64,000 bases of DNA from Pseudomonas sp. Ant30-3 (GTDB lineage Bacteria; Pseudomonadota; Gammaproteobacteria; Pseudomonadales; Pseudomonadaceae), in contig NZ_JMCL01000109.1 in NCBI RefSeq assembly GCF_000690905.1, forward strand, positions 1-64,000, given 5' to 3'. Numbering within the stretch: position 1 is the stretch's first letter; each line of letters opens with the position of its first letter. The position numbers and the translations under genes were made by a program. Below the pieces are notes generated by a model. That model was not told the DNA's origin, searched no databases, and saw only the letters and a list, made by a program, of their open reading frames with translations. This document shows, in pieces, positions 34,491-44,871 of the stretch.

Positions 34491-36412
34491 TACTCCATAT
34501 CTGGGCGACCACGCCGGGAAACCGCTTGCGCGAGAAACTCAGCGAACTGGGCGACGGGCATCGAGCCCAGGTCAGCACCTTCACGAGTACGCACAGCGAC
34601 AGTCTGCATCTCGACTTCCCGATCTCCGATAACCAAGAGATAAGGGATCTTGAGCAAAGTATGCTCGCGGATTTTAAAGCCGATCTTTTCATTTCTCAAG
34701 TCAGACTTGGCACGAAATCCGCTTTCGTTGAGAGTTTTTTCAACCTCGGCGGCGAAATCGGCCTGTTTGTCAGTGATGTTCATGATCACTGCCTGTGTCG
34801 GAGCCAGCCACGCGGGGAATGCCCCTTCGTAGTGCTCGATCAGGATCCCGACGAAACGTTCGAAGGATCCGAGGATCGCCCGGTGCAGCATGACCGGGTG
34901 CTTGCGACTGTTGTCTTCGGAGACGTATTCGGCTCCCAAACGGACAGGCAGGTTAAAATCGAGCTGCAGAGTACCACACTGCCAAACACGGCCAAGGCAA
35001 TCTTTCAACGAAAACTCGATCTTAGGACCGTAGAACGCGCCCTCGCCCGGCTGCAGATCATACGGCAGGCCAGCGCTATCAAGGGCTGCAGCCAATGCCG
35101 CTTCGGCGCGATCCCACAGCTCGTCGGAACCTACGCGTTTTTCCGGACGAGTGGACAGCTTCATTTCAACGTCTTTGAAGCCGAAGTCGGCGTAGACGTC
35201 CATGGTCAGCTTGATGAACGCGGCGGATTCGGCCTGCATCTGCTCTTCAGTACAGAAGATGTGGGCGTCGTCCTGAGTGAATGCACGCACACGCATGATG
35301 CCGTGCAGCGCACCCGATGGCTCGTTACGGTGGCAGGCACCGAATTCGGCCAGACGCATCGGCAGCTCGCGGTAGCTTTTCAGGCCTTGATTGAACACTT
35401 GCACGTGGCAAGGGCAGTTCATTGGCTTGATTGCGTAGTCGCGGTTTTCCGACTGAGTCGTGAACATGTTGTCGCCGTAGTTGGCCCAGTGCCCGGATTT
35501 CTCCCAGAGACTGCGATCAACGACCTGCGGGGTCTTGATTTCGAGGTAGCCGTTGTCGCGCTGAACCTTGCGCATGTACTGCTCGAGCACCTGGTACAGA
35601 GTCCAGCCGTTCGGGTGCCAGAACACCATGCCCGGCGATTCTTCCTGGGTGTGGAACAGGCCCAGACGCTTGCCGATCTTGCGGTGATCGCGCTTTTCGG
35701 CTTCCTCGATGCGCTGGATGTAAGCCGCCAGCTGCTTCTTGTCAGCCCATGCGGTGCCGTATACGCGCTGAAGTTGCTCGTTTTTGGCATCGCCACGCCA
35801 GTAGGCGCCGGACAACTTGGTCAGTTTGAAAGATTTCAGGAAGCGCGTGTTCGGCACGTGCGGACCACGGCACATGTCGACGTATTCTTCGTGATAGTAC
35901 AGACCCATGGTCTGCTCATTCGGCATGTCGTCGACCAGGCGCAACTTGTAGTCTTCGCCACGGGCCTTGAACACTTCGATCACTTCGGCGCGCGGAGTGA
36001 CTTTCTTGATCACGTCGTAATCTTTTTCGATCAGCTGCTGCATGCGCTGTTCGATCGCGGCGAGGTCGTCCGGGGTGAAAGGACGCTCGAAGGCGATGTC
36101 GTAATAGAAGCCTTCGTCGATGACCGGGCCGATGACCATTCTGGCGGTCGGGTACAGCTGCTTGACCGCGTGGCCGACCAGGTGAGCGCAAGAATGGCGA
36201 ATGATCTCCAGCCCCTCTTGATCCTTTGGCGTAATGATTTGCAGCGTGGAATCGCTGTCGATGATGTCGCTGGCGTCGACCAGCTTGCCATTGACCTTGC
36301 CGGCCACGGTGGCCTTGGCCAGACCGGCACCAATGGATGCGGCGACCTCGGCTACGGAAACCGCGTGATCGAATGAACGTTGACTGCCGTCGGGAAGAGT
36401 AATAGTTGGCAT
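34490..36412 (-). CDS. thrS: Threonyl-tRNA synthetase
   Basis: 640 aa, full length. TGS domain ([20 protein letters not shown]), second-additional editing domain ([10 protein letters not shown]-like HxxxH here as [13 protein letters not shown], about 72-84), class II core with motif 2 ([20 protein letters not shown]), zinc-site residues in CPCHVQVFN, and a C-terminal anticodon domain ([17 protein letters not shown]). The start at 36412 follows GGAGAGGAGGCGCC. It ends by overlapping infC. Confidence 0.98.
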   Translation of the reverse strand: MPTITLPDGSQRSFDHAVSVAEVAASIGAGLAKATVAGKVNGKLVDASDIIDSDSTLQIITPKDQEGLEIIRHSCAHLVGHAVKQLYPTARMVIGPVIDEGFYYDIAFERPFTPDDLAAIEQRMQQLIEKDYDVIKKVTPRAEVIEVFKARGEDYKLRLVDDMPNEQTMGLYYHEEYVDMCRGPHVPNTRFLKSFKLTKLSGAYWRGDAKNEQLQRVYGTAWADKKQLAAYIQRIEEAEKRDHRKIGKRLGLFHTQEESPGMVFWHPNGWTLYQVLEQYMRKVQRDNGYLEIKTPQVVDRSLWEKSGHWANYGDNMFTTQSENRDYAIKPMNCPCHVQVFNQGLKSYRELPMRLAEFGACHRNEPSGALHGIMRVRAFTQDDAHIFCTEEQMQAESAAFIKLTMDVYADFGFKDVEMKLSTRPEKRVGSDELWDRAEAALAAALDSAGLPYDLQPGEGAFYGPKIEFSLKDCLGRVWQCGTLQLDFNLPVRLGAEYVSEDNSRKHPVMLHRAILGSFERFVGILIEHYEGAFPAWLAPTQAVIMNITDKQADFAAEVEKTLNESGFRAKSDLRNEKIGFKIREHTLLKIPYLLVIGDREVEMQTVAVRTREGADLGSMPVAQFAEFLAQAVSRRGRPDME

Positions 36413-36785
36413 GGCGCCTCCTCTCCTAGTGGTGACCCCTACCAAAGGTCACGTGAGTTGGGATGAGCCAGTACAAGATTCGATCCAGGCCATTCAATGA
36501 CGAACGCCTGCCTTACAGCGGCAGGAGCCTTGCGGCCAACCGGAAAACCGAACCAGAGTGACTGGGATTCAAATCAGGGTTATTCGAACACTTGCCGCCG
36601 CCGGGACTGAAGGTCATCCGGGGCCTGCGAACGCCCGAGCGGGGCATGCTAGCACAGATGAACGGTCATCGCGGCAACGGGGAATCCAGCGAGGCCAATC
36701 TACGGTTTTTATGCCAGAGTGCTGAACTTGATCGCCGCTTTACCCCTCAGATAACAAGACATTGACCCACAAGGAGCATCCCAGC
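36413..36785. other. Divergent gap before thrS
   Basis: 373 bp between thrS and the small secreted-protein gene. GTGACC at 36432-36437 and GGTCAC at 36447-36452 can form a short hairpin 20 bp from the thrS start, which might be a translational operator (E. coli thrS has such autoregulation). I see no further element. Confidence 0.4.
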
Positions 36786-37088
36786 ATGCATCTGAAACGT
36801 TTATTCGCCGTCATCGCCCCCGTCGTTCTGCTGCTGCCGCTGGCCGCTCACGCCGATTGGCCCAAGGGCGAGCGCGAGAAGTACATGACTCAGTGCACTA
36901 CGGCTGCCACTCCACAGATCGGCGCGGCAGCGGCGAAAGCTCACTGCGCATGCGGTGCTGATGCGATCAAGTCTTACCCGGCTGCAGATATTCAGGCTTT
37001 GATGGACAATAAGGCCACCCCGGAACTGCAGCAGAAAGCATTGGGTCAGATCGCCAAATGCAAAGCCGATGTCCCCGCGAAAAAATGA
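36786..37088 (+). CDS. Small secreted hypothetical protein
   Basis: 100 aa. Signal peptide MHLKRLFAVIAPVVLLLPLA with cleavage near AHA (residue 22). The mature part is about 78 aa with three Cys (QCTTAAT, HCACGADA) and a fourth in AKCKADV, so two disulfides are likely. Start ATG 36786 has AAGGAG upstream. Function unknown. It stands alone, divergent from thrS. Confidence 0.8.
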   Translation: MHLKRLFAVIAPVVLLLPLAAHADWPKGEREKYMTQCTTAATPQIGAAAAKAHCACGADAIKSYPAADIQALMDNKATPELQQKALGQIAKCKADVPAKK

Positions 37089-37377
37089 GAAAAGAGACGC
37101 TCTGAACAGGTCGCAGGCCGATAAAAAGCCCTGGATTTGAGACTTTTCACACGATTTACGCAGGTCTTTCAGCTTTTTTTATCGTCTTTACTTTCGGCTG
37201 AAAGCCTTGTAAAACGGGGCTTCCAGCTACACCCAGCAACAAAGAATGCGTTGGTGAGGGTCAAACAGCACGTCCGGGGGGGTCCCAAATCGAACATTTC
37301 GACTATGATACCCCGGTGTGCCCAGTTGGCCTGAGCAACACAGTACTGAAAAAATATATGTTTCTTGGAGATACACC

Positions 37378-37590
37378 ATGTCTAATCGCCAAACCGGCAC
37401 CGTTAAATGGTTCAACGATGAAAAAGGCTTCGGCTTCATCACTCCTCAAGGTGGCGGTGACGACCTGTTCGTACACTTCAAAGCTATCGAAAGCGACGGT
37501 TTCAAAAGCCTGAAAGAAGGCCAAACCGTTTCCTTCGTGGCTGAGAAAGGCCAAAAGGGTATGCAAGCTGCACAAGTCCGCGCAGAGTAA
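37378..37590 (+). CDS. Cold-shock protein (CspA/CapB family)
   Basis: 70 aa. RNA-binding motifs are [12 protein letters not shown] (RNP1, about residues 10-21) and DLFVHF (RNP2). It is an RNA chaperone of the CSD fold. The gene is preceded by nearly 290 bp without another gene, fitting the long 5' leader usual for cold-shock genes. TTGGAGATACACC precedes the start, and a strong terminator follows. Confidence 0.95.
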   Translation: MSNRQTGTVKWFNDEKGFGFITPQGGGDDLFVHFKAIESDGFKSLKEGQTVSFVAEKGQKGMQAAQVRAE

Positions 37591-37603
37591 TTTTCTGCCG
37601 CAC

Positions 37604-37636
37604 TAAAAAAACCCCGTCCATGTGACGGGGTTTTTT
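37604..37636 (+). terminator. Rho-independent terminator after the cold-shock gene
   Basis: AAAAAACCCCGTC pairs with GACGGGGTTTTTT around a short loop; the T-run is clear on both strands, so it may also end the I78-type gene's neighbour transcription. Confidence 0.93.
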
Positions 37637-37661
37637 ATGTCCGATACAAAAGCCGGAACAA

Positions 37662-37982
37662 TCAGCCGCAGTTGACGCGAGTGACGATCTGACTGGCGTC
37701 GGTGTTCAGGTTCAGACGATCGGAACGGTATTCCAGCGTCACCATGTCAGACGGCATCAGGAACCGTGCATTCTGCGCACCTGCGCGGGTGCGAGCCTGT
37801 TCCAGCAATTCGGGCGAAGCCTTTTTGCCTAGGGTGAATTCCGCAGCCTTTGCCTCACAACGGCTATGACCGGCATCAGTCGTCGTGACAGGGTCCGGTG
37901 CCGTCTCGGTAGACGTGCTGCTGCAACCAGCCAGCAGCGTTGCCGCCAGCAAAGTACCCAATGACGCGAGCTTCCAAGGCAT
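37662..37982 (-). CDS. Lipoprotein with I78-family inhibitor-like domain
   Basis: 106 aa. Lipobox LLAGC (Cys20) after a hydrophobic signal. The mature domain has Cys42 and the final CG, ARTRAGAQNARFLMPSDMVT and YRSDRLNLNTDASQIVTRVN, which fit the peptidase inhibitor I78 family (elastase inhibitor-like). Probably anchored in the outer membrane and protecting against secreted proteases; inferred from family. Confidence 0.8.
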   Translation of the reverse strand: MPWKLASLGTLLAATLLAGCSSTSTETAPDPVTTTDAGHSRCEAKAAEFTLGKKASPELLEQARTRAGAQNARFLMPSDMVTLEYRSDRLNLNTDASQIVTRVNCG

Positions 37983-38145
37983 GAAGCCTCCTATTTCGTT
38001 AATTAAACTGAGATCGTGCGACCGCCGATCCGGCGTTTCGTTTCAAGAAGAGTGCTAGCACTCTGCCTACGAATCGAAGAATCCGCGAGTTTGCCTGAGC
38101 AGAATGCCCCGTCCATCCTTCAATCGTGACTGGATATGAACAGGC

Positions 38146-38451
38146 TCAATACACGTCGATGTAGTCGAAGGGCGGATTCGGCCAGTTCTCTTTGAGCGCG
38201 TTAAAAATCTGCATGACCCAGACTTCGTCACTGGCTGCGACACGCCCGACATACCCCGAGCCTTTGGCCCACGTCTCAAGTCGAAACAAAAGCCCGTCGA
38301 TGTCAGTACCGCCCACGGTGCCGGACGAGATATAGGCAATGCCGCCTTTGGTGACTCGCAGCTGCGTATGCTCATCGTCGCTGGCAGAGGCCAGCAACTG
38401 ACGCACCGCTTCAAGGGTCAGGCCGTCCGGAGTGTTCAAATCGATCTGCAC
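38146..38451 (-). CDS. Hypothetical protein
   Basis: 101 aa, no signal peptide. It begins MQIDLNTPDGLTLEAVRQLL and continues ASASDDEHTQLRVTKGGIAY. This looks like a small alpha/beta protein, but I do not recognise the family. Another frame at 38067-38414 overlaps it antisense in phase and is rejected on composition. It is divergent from the small gene at 38583. Confidence 0.7.
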   Translation of the reverse strand: MQIDLNTPDGLTLEAVRQLLASASDDEHTQLRVTKGGIAYISSGTVGGTDIDGLLFRLETWAKGSGYVGRVAASDEVWVMQIFNALKENWPNPPFDYIDVY

Positions 38452-38582
38452 AACGTGATCCTTCGGAAATCATCAAAGACCAAGTGTCGCATAGCCCTTC
38501 TCTCATGCCTAAGTCGGAGTGCCAAAAGCCCTGCAAAATGGTTAACTCGCACCCAGACTTTTCCATATTCACGAGCGCCATC

Positions 38583-38795
38583 ATGACCATCGTAAGTATC
38601 GACGCCGACATCAAGGCCAAGTGGCCACAAGGACATAGCTCCTATAGCCCGGGCAGCCCGGAAGAGTTGGCAATCATTGGTATCGATCTATTGGTCAAGG
38701 AACTGGGCACCGAAGCGGCCCAGTCATTTATTGCGCAGGTATTTGAGAAGTACCTCGTCGAATATATGGACATGGTGCATCCAGGCAAGGAATAA
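38583..38795 (+). CDS. Small hypothetical protein
   Basis: 70 aa. It begins TIVSIDADIKAKWPQGHSSY and ends with an amphipathic helix (LGTEAAQSFIAQVFEKYLVE). I see no strong ribosome binding site before ATG 38583; an earlier in-frame ATG at 38538 is possible. No function assigned. Confidence 0.6.
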   Translation: MTIVSIDADIKAKWPQGHSSYSPGSPEELAIIGIDLLVKELGTEAAQSFIAQVFEKYLVEYMDMVHPGKE

Positions 38796-38796
38796 A

Positions 38797-38820
38797 ACCC
38801 GCAGGCGGTTGCCTGCGGGT
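38797..38820 (-). terminator. Terminator of the ribose operon
   Basis: ACCCGCAGGC pairs with GCCTGCGGGT around a 4-base loop, with TTTTATT following on the minus strand, 8 bp past the nucleoside hydrolase stop. There is no T-run on the plus strand. Confidence 0.85.
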
Positions 38821-38827
38821 CTGACGC

Positions 38828-39856
38828 TTACTTCAATCGCGCCAAGCGCTGGGTCAGCAGATCGAAAAAGCCCTGCGCATCACCGTTCTCCACCCAGAAA
38901 GCGTTCTTCGGCGCTTTCAAGCCGTCATACCAGTCGACAACGGTCTGACCAAACGTCGGCCCTTCGCGACTGTCGACCACCACGTTTACCGAGCGCCCGG
39001 TAAACAGCTCCGGCTTGAGCAGATACGCAACCACCGTGGCGTCATGGACCGGGCCACCCGGAAGACCGTAGTGTTCCATGTCACCTTTGACGTACTCGTT
39101 GAGAATCCCGCTGACCAATTTGCTTGCGTTGTTATTCAGCGCAGCAATCTGCTTCAGACGGGTTTCGCTGGTAAGGATCTTGTGCGTCACGTCCAATGGC
39201 AGATAGGTAAGTTTGACCCCGCTTTTCAGCACGACTTCAGCTGCCTGCGGATCGGCGAACAGGTTGAATTCGGCCACCGGAGTGATGTTGCCACCATTGA
39301 AGTGCGCACCGCCCATGATCACCACTTCCTTGATGCCCTGAACGATCTCGGGCTCTTGAATCAGCGCCAGGGCCAGGTTGGTTTGCGGGCCGAGCATGGC
39401 GATAGTGATGCTGTGTGGCTTGGCAGTCTTCAATGTGTCGATCAGATAATTGACTGCACTGCCCTGCTCAAGACCCTTCTTCGGCTCGTGGACCGCTACC
39501 CCCGACAAGCCTTCCTTACCGTGAATGTTCTCTGCGTAGATCGGCGTGCGCATCAACGGCCTGGGCGCGCCGGCGTACACCGGAACATCTTCACGCCCCG
39601 CCCACTCACGAGCCAGGCGTGCATTACGCGATGTCTTGTCGAGGCGCACATTGCCGGCAACGGTGGTCAACGCACGGATATTCAACTCTTCCGGCGACGC
39701 CAGCGCGAACAGCAATGCGACCACATCGTCAGCACCGGGATCGGTGTCGATGATCAGATCGATTTTTTCCGCCGCGTGGACGCTGGTTGCGCTAATCAGG
39801 GACAAAAGCAGGAAACTCCGAAGCAGTTGGGGCAGTTTTTTAGCATAGCGGTGCAT
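38828..39856 (-). CDS. Periplasmic inosine-uridine-type nucleoside hydrolase
   Basis: 342 aa. Signal peptide to about residue 29 (LLLSLISATSVHA). The calcium-binding signature DTDPGADD lies at about residues 37-44 and GNITPVAEFN further on. It splits ribonucleosides to base and ribose. Export to the periplasm would feed ribose to the RbsBAC importer encoded just upstream in the same operon. It is the last gene, 43 bp after rbsD. Confidence 0.92.
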   Translation of the reverse strand: MHRYAKKLPQLLRSFLLLSLISATSVHAAEKIDLIIDTDPGADDVVALLFALASPEELNIRALTTVAGNVRLDKTSRNARLAREWAGREDVPVYAGAPRPLMRTPIYAENIHGKEGLSGVAVHEPKKGLEQGSAVNYLIDTLKTAKPHSITIAMLGPQTNLALALIQEPEIVQGIKEVVIMGGAHFNGGNITPVAEFNLFADPQAAEVVLKSGVKLTYLPLDVTHKILTSETRLKQIAALNNNASKLVSGILNEYVKGDMEHYGLPGGPVHDATVVAYLLKPELFTGRSVNVVVDSREGPTFGQTVVDWYDGLKAPKNAFWVENGDAQGFFDLLTQRLARLK

Positions 39857-39899
39857 GGCGCACTCCTTGTGCGTGGGAAAACCAGGAAGAAACAGCCGA

Positions 39900-40304
39900 T
39901 CAGAACGTTACCCCAGCCACTAGAACAATGTTGCAGTACGGCTGACATTCGCCTGTACGAACAATCGCCCGTGCTTGTCGGCTAAGGACCTTGAATTGGT
40001 CGTGGCTGAGCAACTCACGTCGCCCCAGCGCTCCCTCGGCATCCAATGCATCCAGCGTCGTCAGCGCAGAGGGTTTCTTTTGCAGAATTTCTTCGGCGAG
40101 CACATGGCTCTCGACCTGCATCTCGCTGAGCACCACGTTCAGGGTGCTGACGAAATCCGGGATGCCGTGGGTCAGCGCCAGATCGATCAGCTCGACACCC
40201 GGCGGCACTGGCAGTCCGGCATCGCCGATCACGACCATGTCGCCATGGCCAAGCGAGGCGATCAGCCGTGACAGTGCGACATTGAGCAGAGGAGTTTTTT
40301 TCAT
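39900..40304 (-). CDS. rbsD: D-ribose pyranase
   Basis: 134 aa. [20 protein letters not shown] (about residues 19-38) with the catalytic His20 and Asp28 area is the family signature. It converts beta-pyranose to furanose ribose for RbsK. It overlaps rbsK by 4 bp. Confidence 0.95.
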   Translation of the reverse strand: MKKTPLLNVALSRLIASLGHGDMVVIGDAGLPVPPGVELIDLALTHGIPDFVSTLNVVLSEMQVESHVLAEEILQKKPSALTTLDALDAEGALGRRELLSHDQFKVLSRQARAIVRTGECQPYCNIVLVAGVTF

Positions 40305-41218
40305 GATGCTGTGAATGCCTTAACGTCTTTCAAGGTGGGTATCGAAGGTTGAGCCCCTGAGCGAGTCACAGACAGCGCGGCGGCGACCTGACCGAAACGG
40401 ATCGCTTCGGCCTCGCTCTGGCCGGCGGACAGCGCTGCTGCGAAACCGCCGACGAAGGTGTCCCCAGCCGCAGTGGTATCGACCGCCTTCACCTTCGGCG
40501 CCGGGAAATGCTCAAAACTTTGCCCGTTGGCAAACAGCGAACCCTGCGACCCAAGGGTGATGATGACCTTGCTAGCGCCCATGGCGATCAGACGGGTCGC
40601 CGCCATTTCAGCGGTTTCCAGTGAGTCCACCGGCAATCCGCTCAGGGCAGAGGCTTCGCTTTCATTGGGAATCAGGTAATCGATGGCCGCGTACCAGTCT
40701 GACGGCAGCGGACGACTGGCCGGAGCGGGATTGAGGATCACGGTTTTACCCAGTTCCCGGCCGCGCTTGAGCGCGTGGCCCACTGTCGCATCGGGCACTT
40801 CCAGCTGACAGATAATCACGTCCGACGCCTGCAATACCGCATCGAAATGATCGATCACGTCTGCCGTCAGCGCACCGTTCGCGCCGGCCACGATGACAAT
40901 CGCGTTCTGACTGTTATCGTCGACCACGATCAAGGCCACACCGCTGGCACCTTCCACGGTGCTGACGGCCTGACAATCAATGTTGTCGGCCAACAGCGAC
41001 TCGCGCAATTCGTTGCCGTAGGCATCGCTGCCGACACAACCGACCATCGAAACCTGCGCACCGAGGCGCGCTGCGGCAACGGCCTGGTTCGCACCTTTGC
41101 CACCGGAGACGGTGGTAAAAGATTGGCCAATCAGCGTCTCACCGCCCCGGGGCAGACGTGAAGCCCGGGTCACCAGGTCCATGTTCAGGCTGCCTATCAC
41201 CACTACTTTTGCTGACAT
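40301..41218 (-). CDS. rbsK: Ribokinase
   Basis: 305 aa, PfkB family. Signature 1 near [16 protein letters not shown] (about 38-53), and the catalytic Asp in [17 protein letters not shown] (about 247-263). It phosphorylates ribose to ribose-5-phosphate. Divergent sequences are not seen; length is standard. Confidence 0.97.
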   Translation of the reverse strand: MSAKVVVIGSLNMDLVTRASRLPRGGETLIGQSFTTVSGGKGANQAVAAARLGAQVSMVGCVGSDAYGNELRESLLADNIDCQAVSTVEGASGVALIVVDDNSQNAIVIVAGANGALTADVIDHFDAVLQASDVIICQLEVPDATVGHALKRGRELGKTVILNPAPASRPLPSDWYAAIDYLIPNESEASALSGLPVDSLETAEMAATRLIAMGASKVIITLGSQGSLFANGQSFEHFPAPKVKAVDTTAAGDTFVGGFAAALSAGQSEAEAIRFGQVAAALSVTRSGAQPSIPTLKDVKAFTAS

Positions 41219-41263
41219 ACATTGCTACTCATCAATTCGGTTTCAGCGGGTCTGGTTACTGGT

Positions 41264-42283
41264 TCAGCGAATTTGGGCAGACAGGCCGGCGAGCGGCGCG
41301 GTCGATTCCCGCAAAACGATACTGGGCGTGACGATCCGCTGATCGGTAGGCAAAGTCGGGTTGGCGATCCGGCGCAAAAGCACTTCGGCCGCCATTTCCC
41401 CCAACTGCACAATGGACTGGCCGACGGTGGTCAGCGCCGGATACACATAACGGCTCATCTGGATGTCATCGAAACCGATGACCGACAATTCATTTGGCAC
41501 ACGAATGTTGCGCTCGGCAGCCGCGCGCAATACACCTATGCCGATCATGTCGTTGCCGGCGAAGATGGCGCTGGGCGGCTCCTTCTCCAACAGAATCGCG
41601 GCGGCGTTGTAACCGCCGGTACTGGTGAAGTCACTCTCGAACATGCGCCCGCGAGACACTTCGACGCCCGCCTCGGTCAAGGCGCGGCAATAACCAGCCA
41701 GACGCATCTGCGCGACGCTGGTGCTGGCCGGGCCGCCAATCGTGGCGATGTCCCGGTGACCCAGTTCCAGCAGATGGCGGGTCGCCAGATAGGCACCGAA
41801 TTCGTGATCGATGCGCACCAGGTCCGCATCGAGCCCTTCCAGCCCTCGGTCGACAATAACCATCGGCGTACGCACGCCGGCGAGGCCTTCCGCCAAACCG
41901 CCATCACCGCCCGCCGAAGCCACGATCAGACCGTCGATGCGCTTTTCCAGCAACACACGCAAATAACTGCGCTGCTTGTCCGGGTTGTCATCGGAGTTGC
42001 AGAGGATCACGCAGTAACCGTTGCGTTCGCAGTAATCCTCAATGCCTCGTGCCAGTTCGGCAAAATACGGGTTGAGACTGTTTGGCACCAGCAGTCCGAT
42101 GGTCGCCGTGGTTTTCGCTTTCAGCGAACGAGCCACCGCACTGGGCACGTAGTCGAGCGTCTTGATGGCCGCTTCGACCTTGATCCGCACCTCTTCACTG
42201 ACCGGGCGCGTCTTGTTCACCACGTGGGAAACCGTCGTGTAGGAAATCCCCGCGAGTGCTGCCACATCCTTGATTGTTGCCAT
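41264..42283 (-). CDS. rbsR: Ribose operon repressor (LacI family)
   Basis: 339 aa. N-terminal helix-turn-helix ATIKDVAALAGISYTTVSHV and hinge helix (SAVARSLKAKTT), then a sugar-binding domain of periplasmic-binding fold. It lies inside the operon between rbsC and rbsK, so it is autoregulated. The palindrome at 45919-45932 is a likely target. Confidence 0.93.
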   Translation of the reverse strand: MATIKDVAALAGISYTTVSHVVNKTRPVSEEVRIKVEAAIKTLDYVPSAVARSLKAKTTATIGLLVPNSLNPYFAELARGIEDYCERNGYCVILCNSDDNPDKQRSYLRVLLEKRIDGLIVASAGGDGGLAEGLAGVRTPMVIVDRGLEGLDADLVRIDHEFGAYLATRHLLELGHRDIATIGGPASTSVAQMRLAGYCRALTEAGVEVSRGRMFESDFTSTGGYNAAAILLEKEPPSAIFAGNDMIGIGVLRAAAERNIRVPNELSVIGFDDIQMSRYVYPALTTVGQSIVQLGEMAAEVLLRRIANPTLPTDQRIVTPSIVLRESTAPLAGLSAQIR

Positions 42284-42286
42284 GAC

Positions 42287-43264
42287 TCAGGTCCGCCGGC
42301 TTGCGCGCTGACTGCGATAGGTGTCGAGCACTACGGCAATCACAATAACCGCGCCGGTGATGATGCGCTTGGTCGGTTCAGTTGCACCGATCTGCGCCAG
42401 GCCGGCTGCCAGTACGGAGATAATCAGGACGCCAAAAAACGTGCTGATCACCGAGCCGCGCCCACCCATCAGACTCGTGCCGCCAATCACCACGGCGGCA
42501 ATGACCTGCAGCTCCAGACCGGAACCGGCATTCGGGTCCGCCGCTTCCAGGCGCGAAATCTGAAACAGCGCGGCGATACCGGCCAGCAGCCCCATCAGAC
42601 TGAATACCAGAATCTTGTAGGGCTTTGGATTGATCCCCGCCAGACGCACGGCCTCTTCGTTGGTGCCGATGCCGATCAGGTAACGGCCGAACACCGTGCG
42701 GGTCAACACGGCCTGGGCAATGAAGATGATCAGCAACGCAATGATGAAAGACGGCGAAATGCCGAAAGCGATCGGGTTGGACAGCCAGGCGAATGCATCA
42801 CCGATGTAGGCGGTGCGCGAGCCGGTCATTTGATAAGCCACGCCACGGGCCATTTCCAGCACGCCGAGCGACACGATAAATGAAGGGATGCGCCACGCCA
42901 CCGTGATCGAACCGGTGATGGTCCCGGCCAATGCCGCCGCTGCCATGCCCAACAGCGCTGCCGGCAGAACGCTCCAGCCCCAGCCGAGAATCGCTACACT
43001 CACCGTCGACGCGGCGAGCGCCAGCACCGAGCCTACCGAGAGGTCGATGCCGCCGATGATCAACACGAAGGTCATGCCCACCGCCAGCACCATCAAATCC
43101 GGAATCTGGTTGGCCAGGGTGCTGAACGTATCGTAAGAGAAGAAATGGCTGCTCAAGGCAGAGAACAGCGCGATCATCGCCAGCAAGGCACCGGCCAGGC
43201 CGAGGTAGGTGCCGAGGCCGTAAAAGTTGCCACTACGTTTGCCGACAGACGTTGCAGTTTTCAT
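42287..43264 (-). CDS. rbsC: Ribose ABC transporter permease
   Basis: 325-aa membrane protein of the carbohydrate-uptake type 2 family. Signature IGGIDLSVGSVLALAASTVS (about residues 69-88) and VIGGTSLMGGRGSVISTFFG (about 263-282). 4-bp overlap with rbsA at 43261-43264. Confidence 0.95.
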   Translation of the reverse strand: MKTATSVGKRSGNFYGLGTYLGLAGALLAMIALFSALSSHFFSYDTFSTLANQIPDLMVLAVGMTFVLIIGGIDLSVGSVLALAASTVSVAILGWGWSVLPAALLGMAAAALAGTITGSITVAWRIPSFIVSLGVLEMARGVAYQMTGSRTAYIGDAFAWLSNPIAFGISPSFIIALLIIFIAQAVLTRTVFGRYLIGIGTNEEAVRLAGINPKPYKILVFSLMGLLAGIAALFQISRLEAADPNAGSGLELQVIAAVVIGGTSLMGGRGSVISTFFGVLIISVLAAGLAQIGATEPTKRIITGAVIVIAVVLDTYRSQRASRRT

Positions 43265-44814
43265 GAAAAATCCCTAGGCGCTGCTTCGTTGAGCAACGCA
43301 TCACGTTTTTGGTAGCCGGCAAACGCGGCTGCAAGCAAGTCATCCTGGGTCCAGCTATCGCGCTCGAAGGTCTCGATCAGGCGCCCCGCCGACAACACGC
43401 CGATGCGGTCGCAGATCAGCATCAGTTCACGCAAGTCGCTGGAGACCACGACCAACGCTTTACCCTGCCGCGTCAGCTCGCCCAGCAAAGCATAAATGTC
43501 GAATTTGGCACCGACGTCGATGCCTCGGGTGGGCTCGTCAAACAACATCACCGAGCAATCGCGCTCCAGCCATCGACCAATGACGACTTTTTGCTGATTG
43601 CCGCCGGACAGTTCTGACACGAGTTGCGTCGGACTGGAACTGCGGATGCGCATGGCGTCTATCTGACGCTGAGCCAGAGACACTTCCTCACCGTCATTGA
43701 CGAACCCGGCGCTGGATATCACCGGCATGTTGCCCAAGGCAATGTTGGCACTGATCGATTGGGTCAGCAGCAGGCCCTCGCCTTTGCGGTCTTCGGTGAT
43801 CAGGGCAATGCCATGCGCCACCGCGTCTGACGGTGATCGAATGCTCACCACGCGCGCCGGCGAACCCAGCGCCACGGTGCCGCTGTCCGCCACATCGGCG
43901 CCGAAAATCAGGCGCAACAGTTCTGTGCGCCCTGCCCCGATCAAGCCGGAAATTCCGTAGATTTCCCCGGCGCGCACTTCAAAAGACACATCGCGAACCT
44001 TGTCGGACCTGCTAAGGCCAGTGACCGTCAAGGCGGGTGCACCGATATTGCGCGCTCCCATGTCAATGTGTTCGCCCAGCTCCCGGCCGACCATCAGCGT
44101 GACCAGTTGCTCACTGCTGTAATTGGCCATCGGTTCGACGCAGACCAGATTGCCGTCGCGCAGCACCGCGATGCGCTGGGCCACTCGCGCCAATTCTTCG
44201 AGACGGTGCGAGATATAAATGATCGACACGCCACGCGCTTGCAGACGGGTGATTTGCTCGAAAAGCATCTCGACTTCACGGGCCGTCAGCATCGCAGTAG
44301 GTTCGTCGAGAATCAGCACGTGGCAATCGCCGATCAGGTTGCGGGCAATCTCGACCATTTGCTGATGACCGATACCCAACTCACCGACAAGGGTATCCGG
44401 ATCAATCGCGTCGAGCCCGACCTGAGCCATGGCCTCAATGGCCGCCTTGCGTAATTGCTTGCGACTGATCCAGCCCGCGTTGCTGGGCAGATTATCAAGG
44501 AACAGGTTCTCGGCCACCGACAGAGTCGGCAGCAGATTGAGTTCCTGCATGACCATCCGAATACCAAGGTCTTCAGCCTGGGTGCGACTGCCAGGACGAT
44601 AATCCTGCCCCTGAAACTGCATCTGGCCAGTGGTCGGTGCGACCAGCCCGCCGATGATTTTTGACAGCGTACTTTTACCGGCACCGTTTTCGCCGGTCAG
44701 CGCCAGCACTTCGCCGCGCATCAGCGTCAAATCAATACCCGTCAGGACAGGTTGAGCATAGGTCTTGCCGATGCCGCTGACCGAGAGGACAGCGATCGGA
44801 GCGGAAACTGACAT
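43261..44814 (-). CDS. rbsA: Ribose ABC transporter ATPase (dual domain)
   Basis: 517 aa, two ABC domains in tandem as in sugar importers. First Walker A GENGAGKSTLSK (about 40-51), first signature LGIGHQQMVEIARNL. The second half has a degenerate P-loop (GLIGAGRTELLR) and LSGGNQQKVVIGRWL. The first domain's LGIGHQQ is a usual deviation in this family. Confidence 0.95.
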   Translation of the reverse strand: MSVSAPIAVLSVSGIGKTYAQPVLTGIDLTLMRGEVLALTGENGAGKSTLSKIIGGLVAPTTGQMQFQGQDYRPGSRTQAEDLGIRMVMQELNLLPTLSVAENLFLDNLPSNAGWISRKQLRKAAIEAMAQVGLDAIDPDTLVGELGIGHQQMVEIARNLIGDCHVLILDEPTAMLTAREVEMLFEQITRLQARGVSIIYISHRLEELARVAQRIAVLRDGNLVCVEPMANYSSEQLVTLMVGRELGEHIDMGARNIGAPALTVTGLSRSDKVRDVSFEVRAGEIYGISGLIGAGRTELLRLIFGADVADSGTVALGSPARVVSIRSPSDAVAHGIALITEDRKGEGLLLTQSISANIALGNMPVISSAGFVNDGEEVSLAQRQIDAMRIRSSSPTQLVSELSGGNQQKVVIGRWLERDCSVMLFDEPTRGIDVGAKFDIYALLGELTRQGKALVVVSSDLRELMLICDRIGVLSAGRLIETFERDSWTQDDLLAAAFAGYQKRDALLNEAAPRDFS

Positions 44815-44871
44815 AAAAAAATCTCCATGCGCTCGACCGGTCGGACGAGCGCCGTTGTGTCGCCAGAAGGA

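Noticed and set aside
34526-36376. 616-codon frame opposite thrS
   Set aside because: Antisense shadow of thrS with no family likeness.
41222-42883. 553-codon frame opposite rbsR and rbsC
   Set aside because: Spans two real genes on the other strand; no domains.
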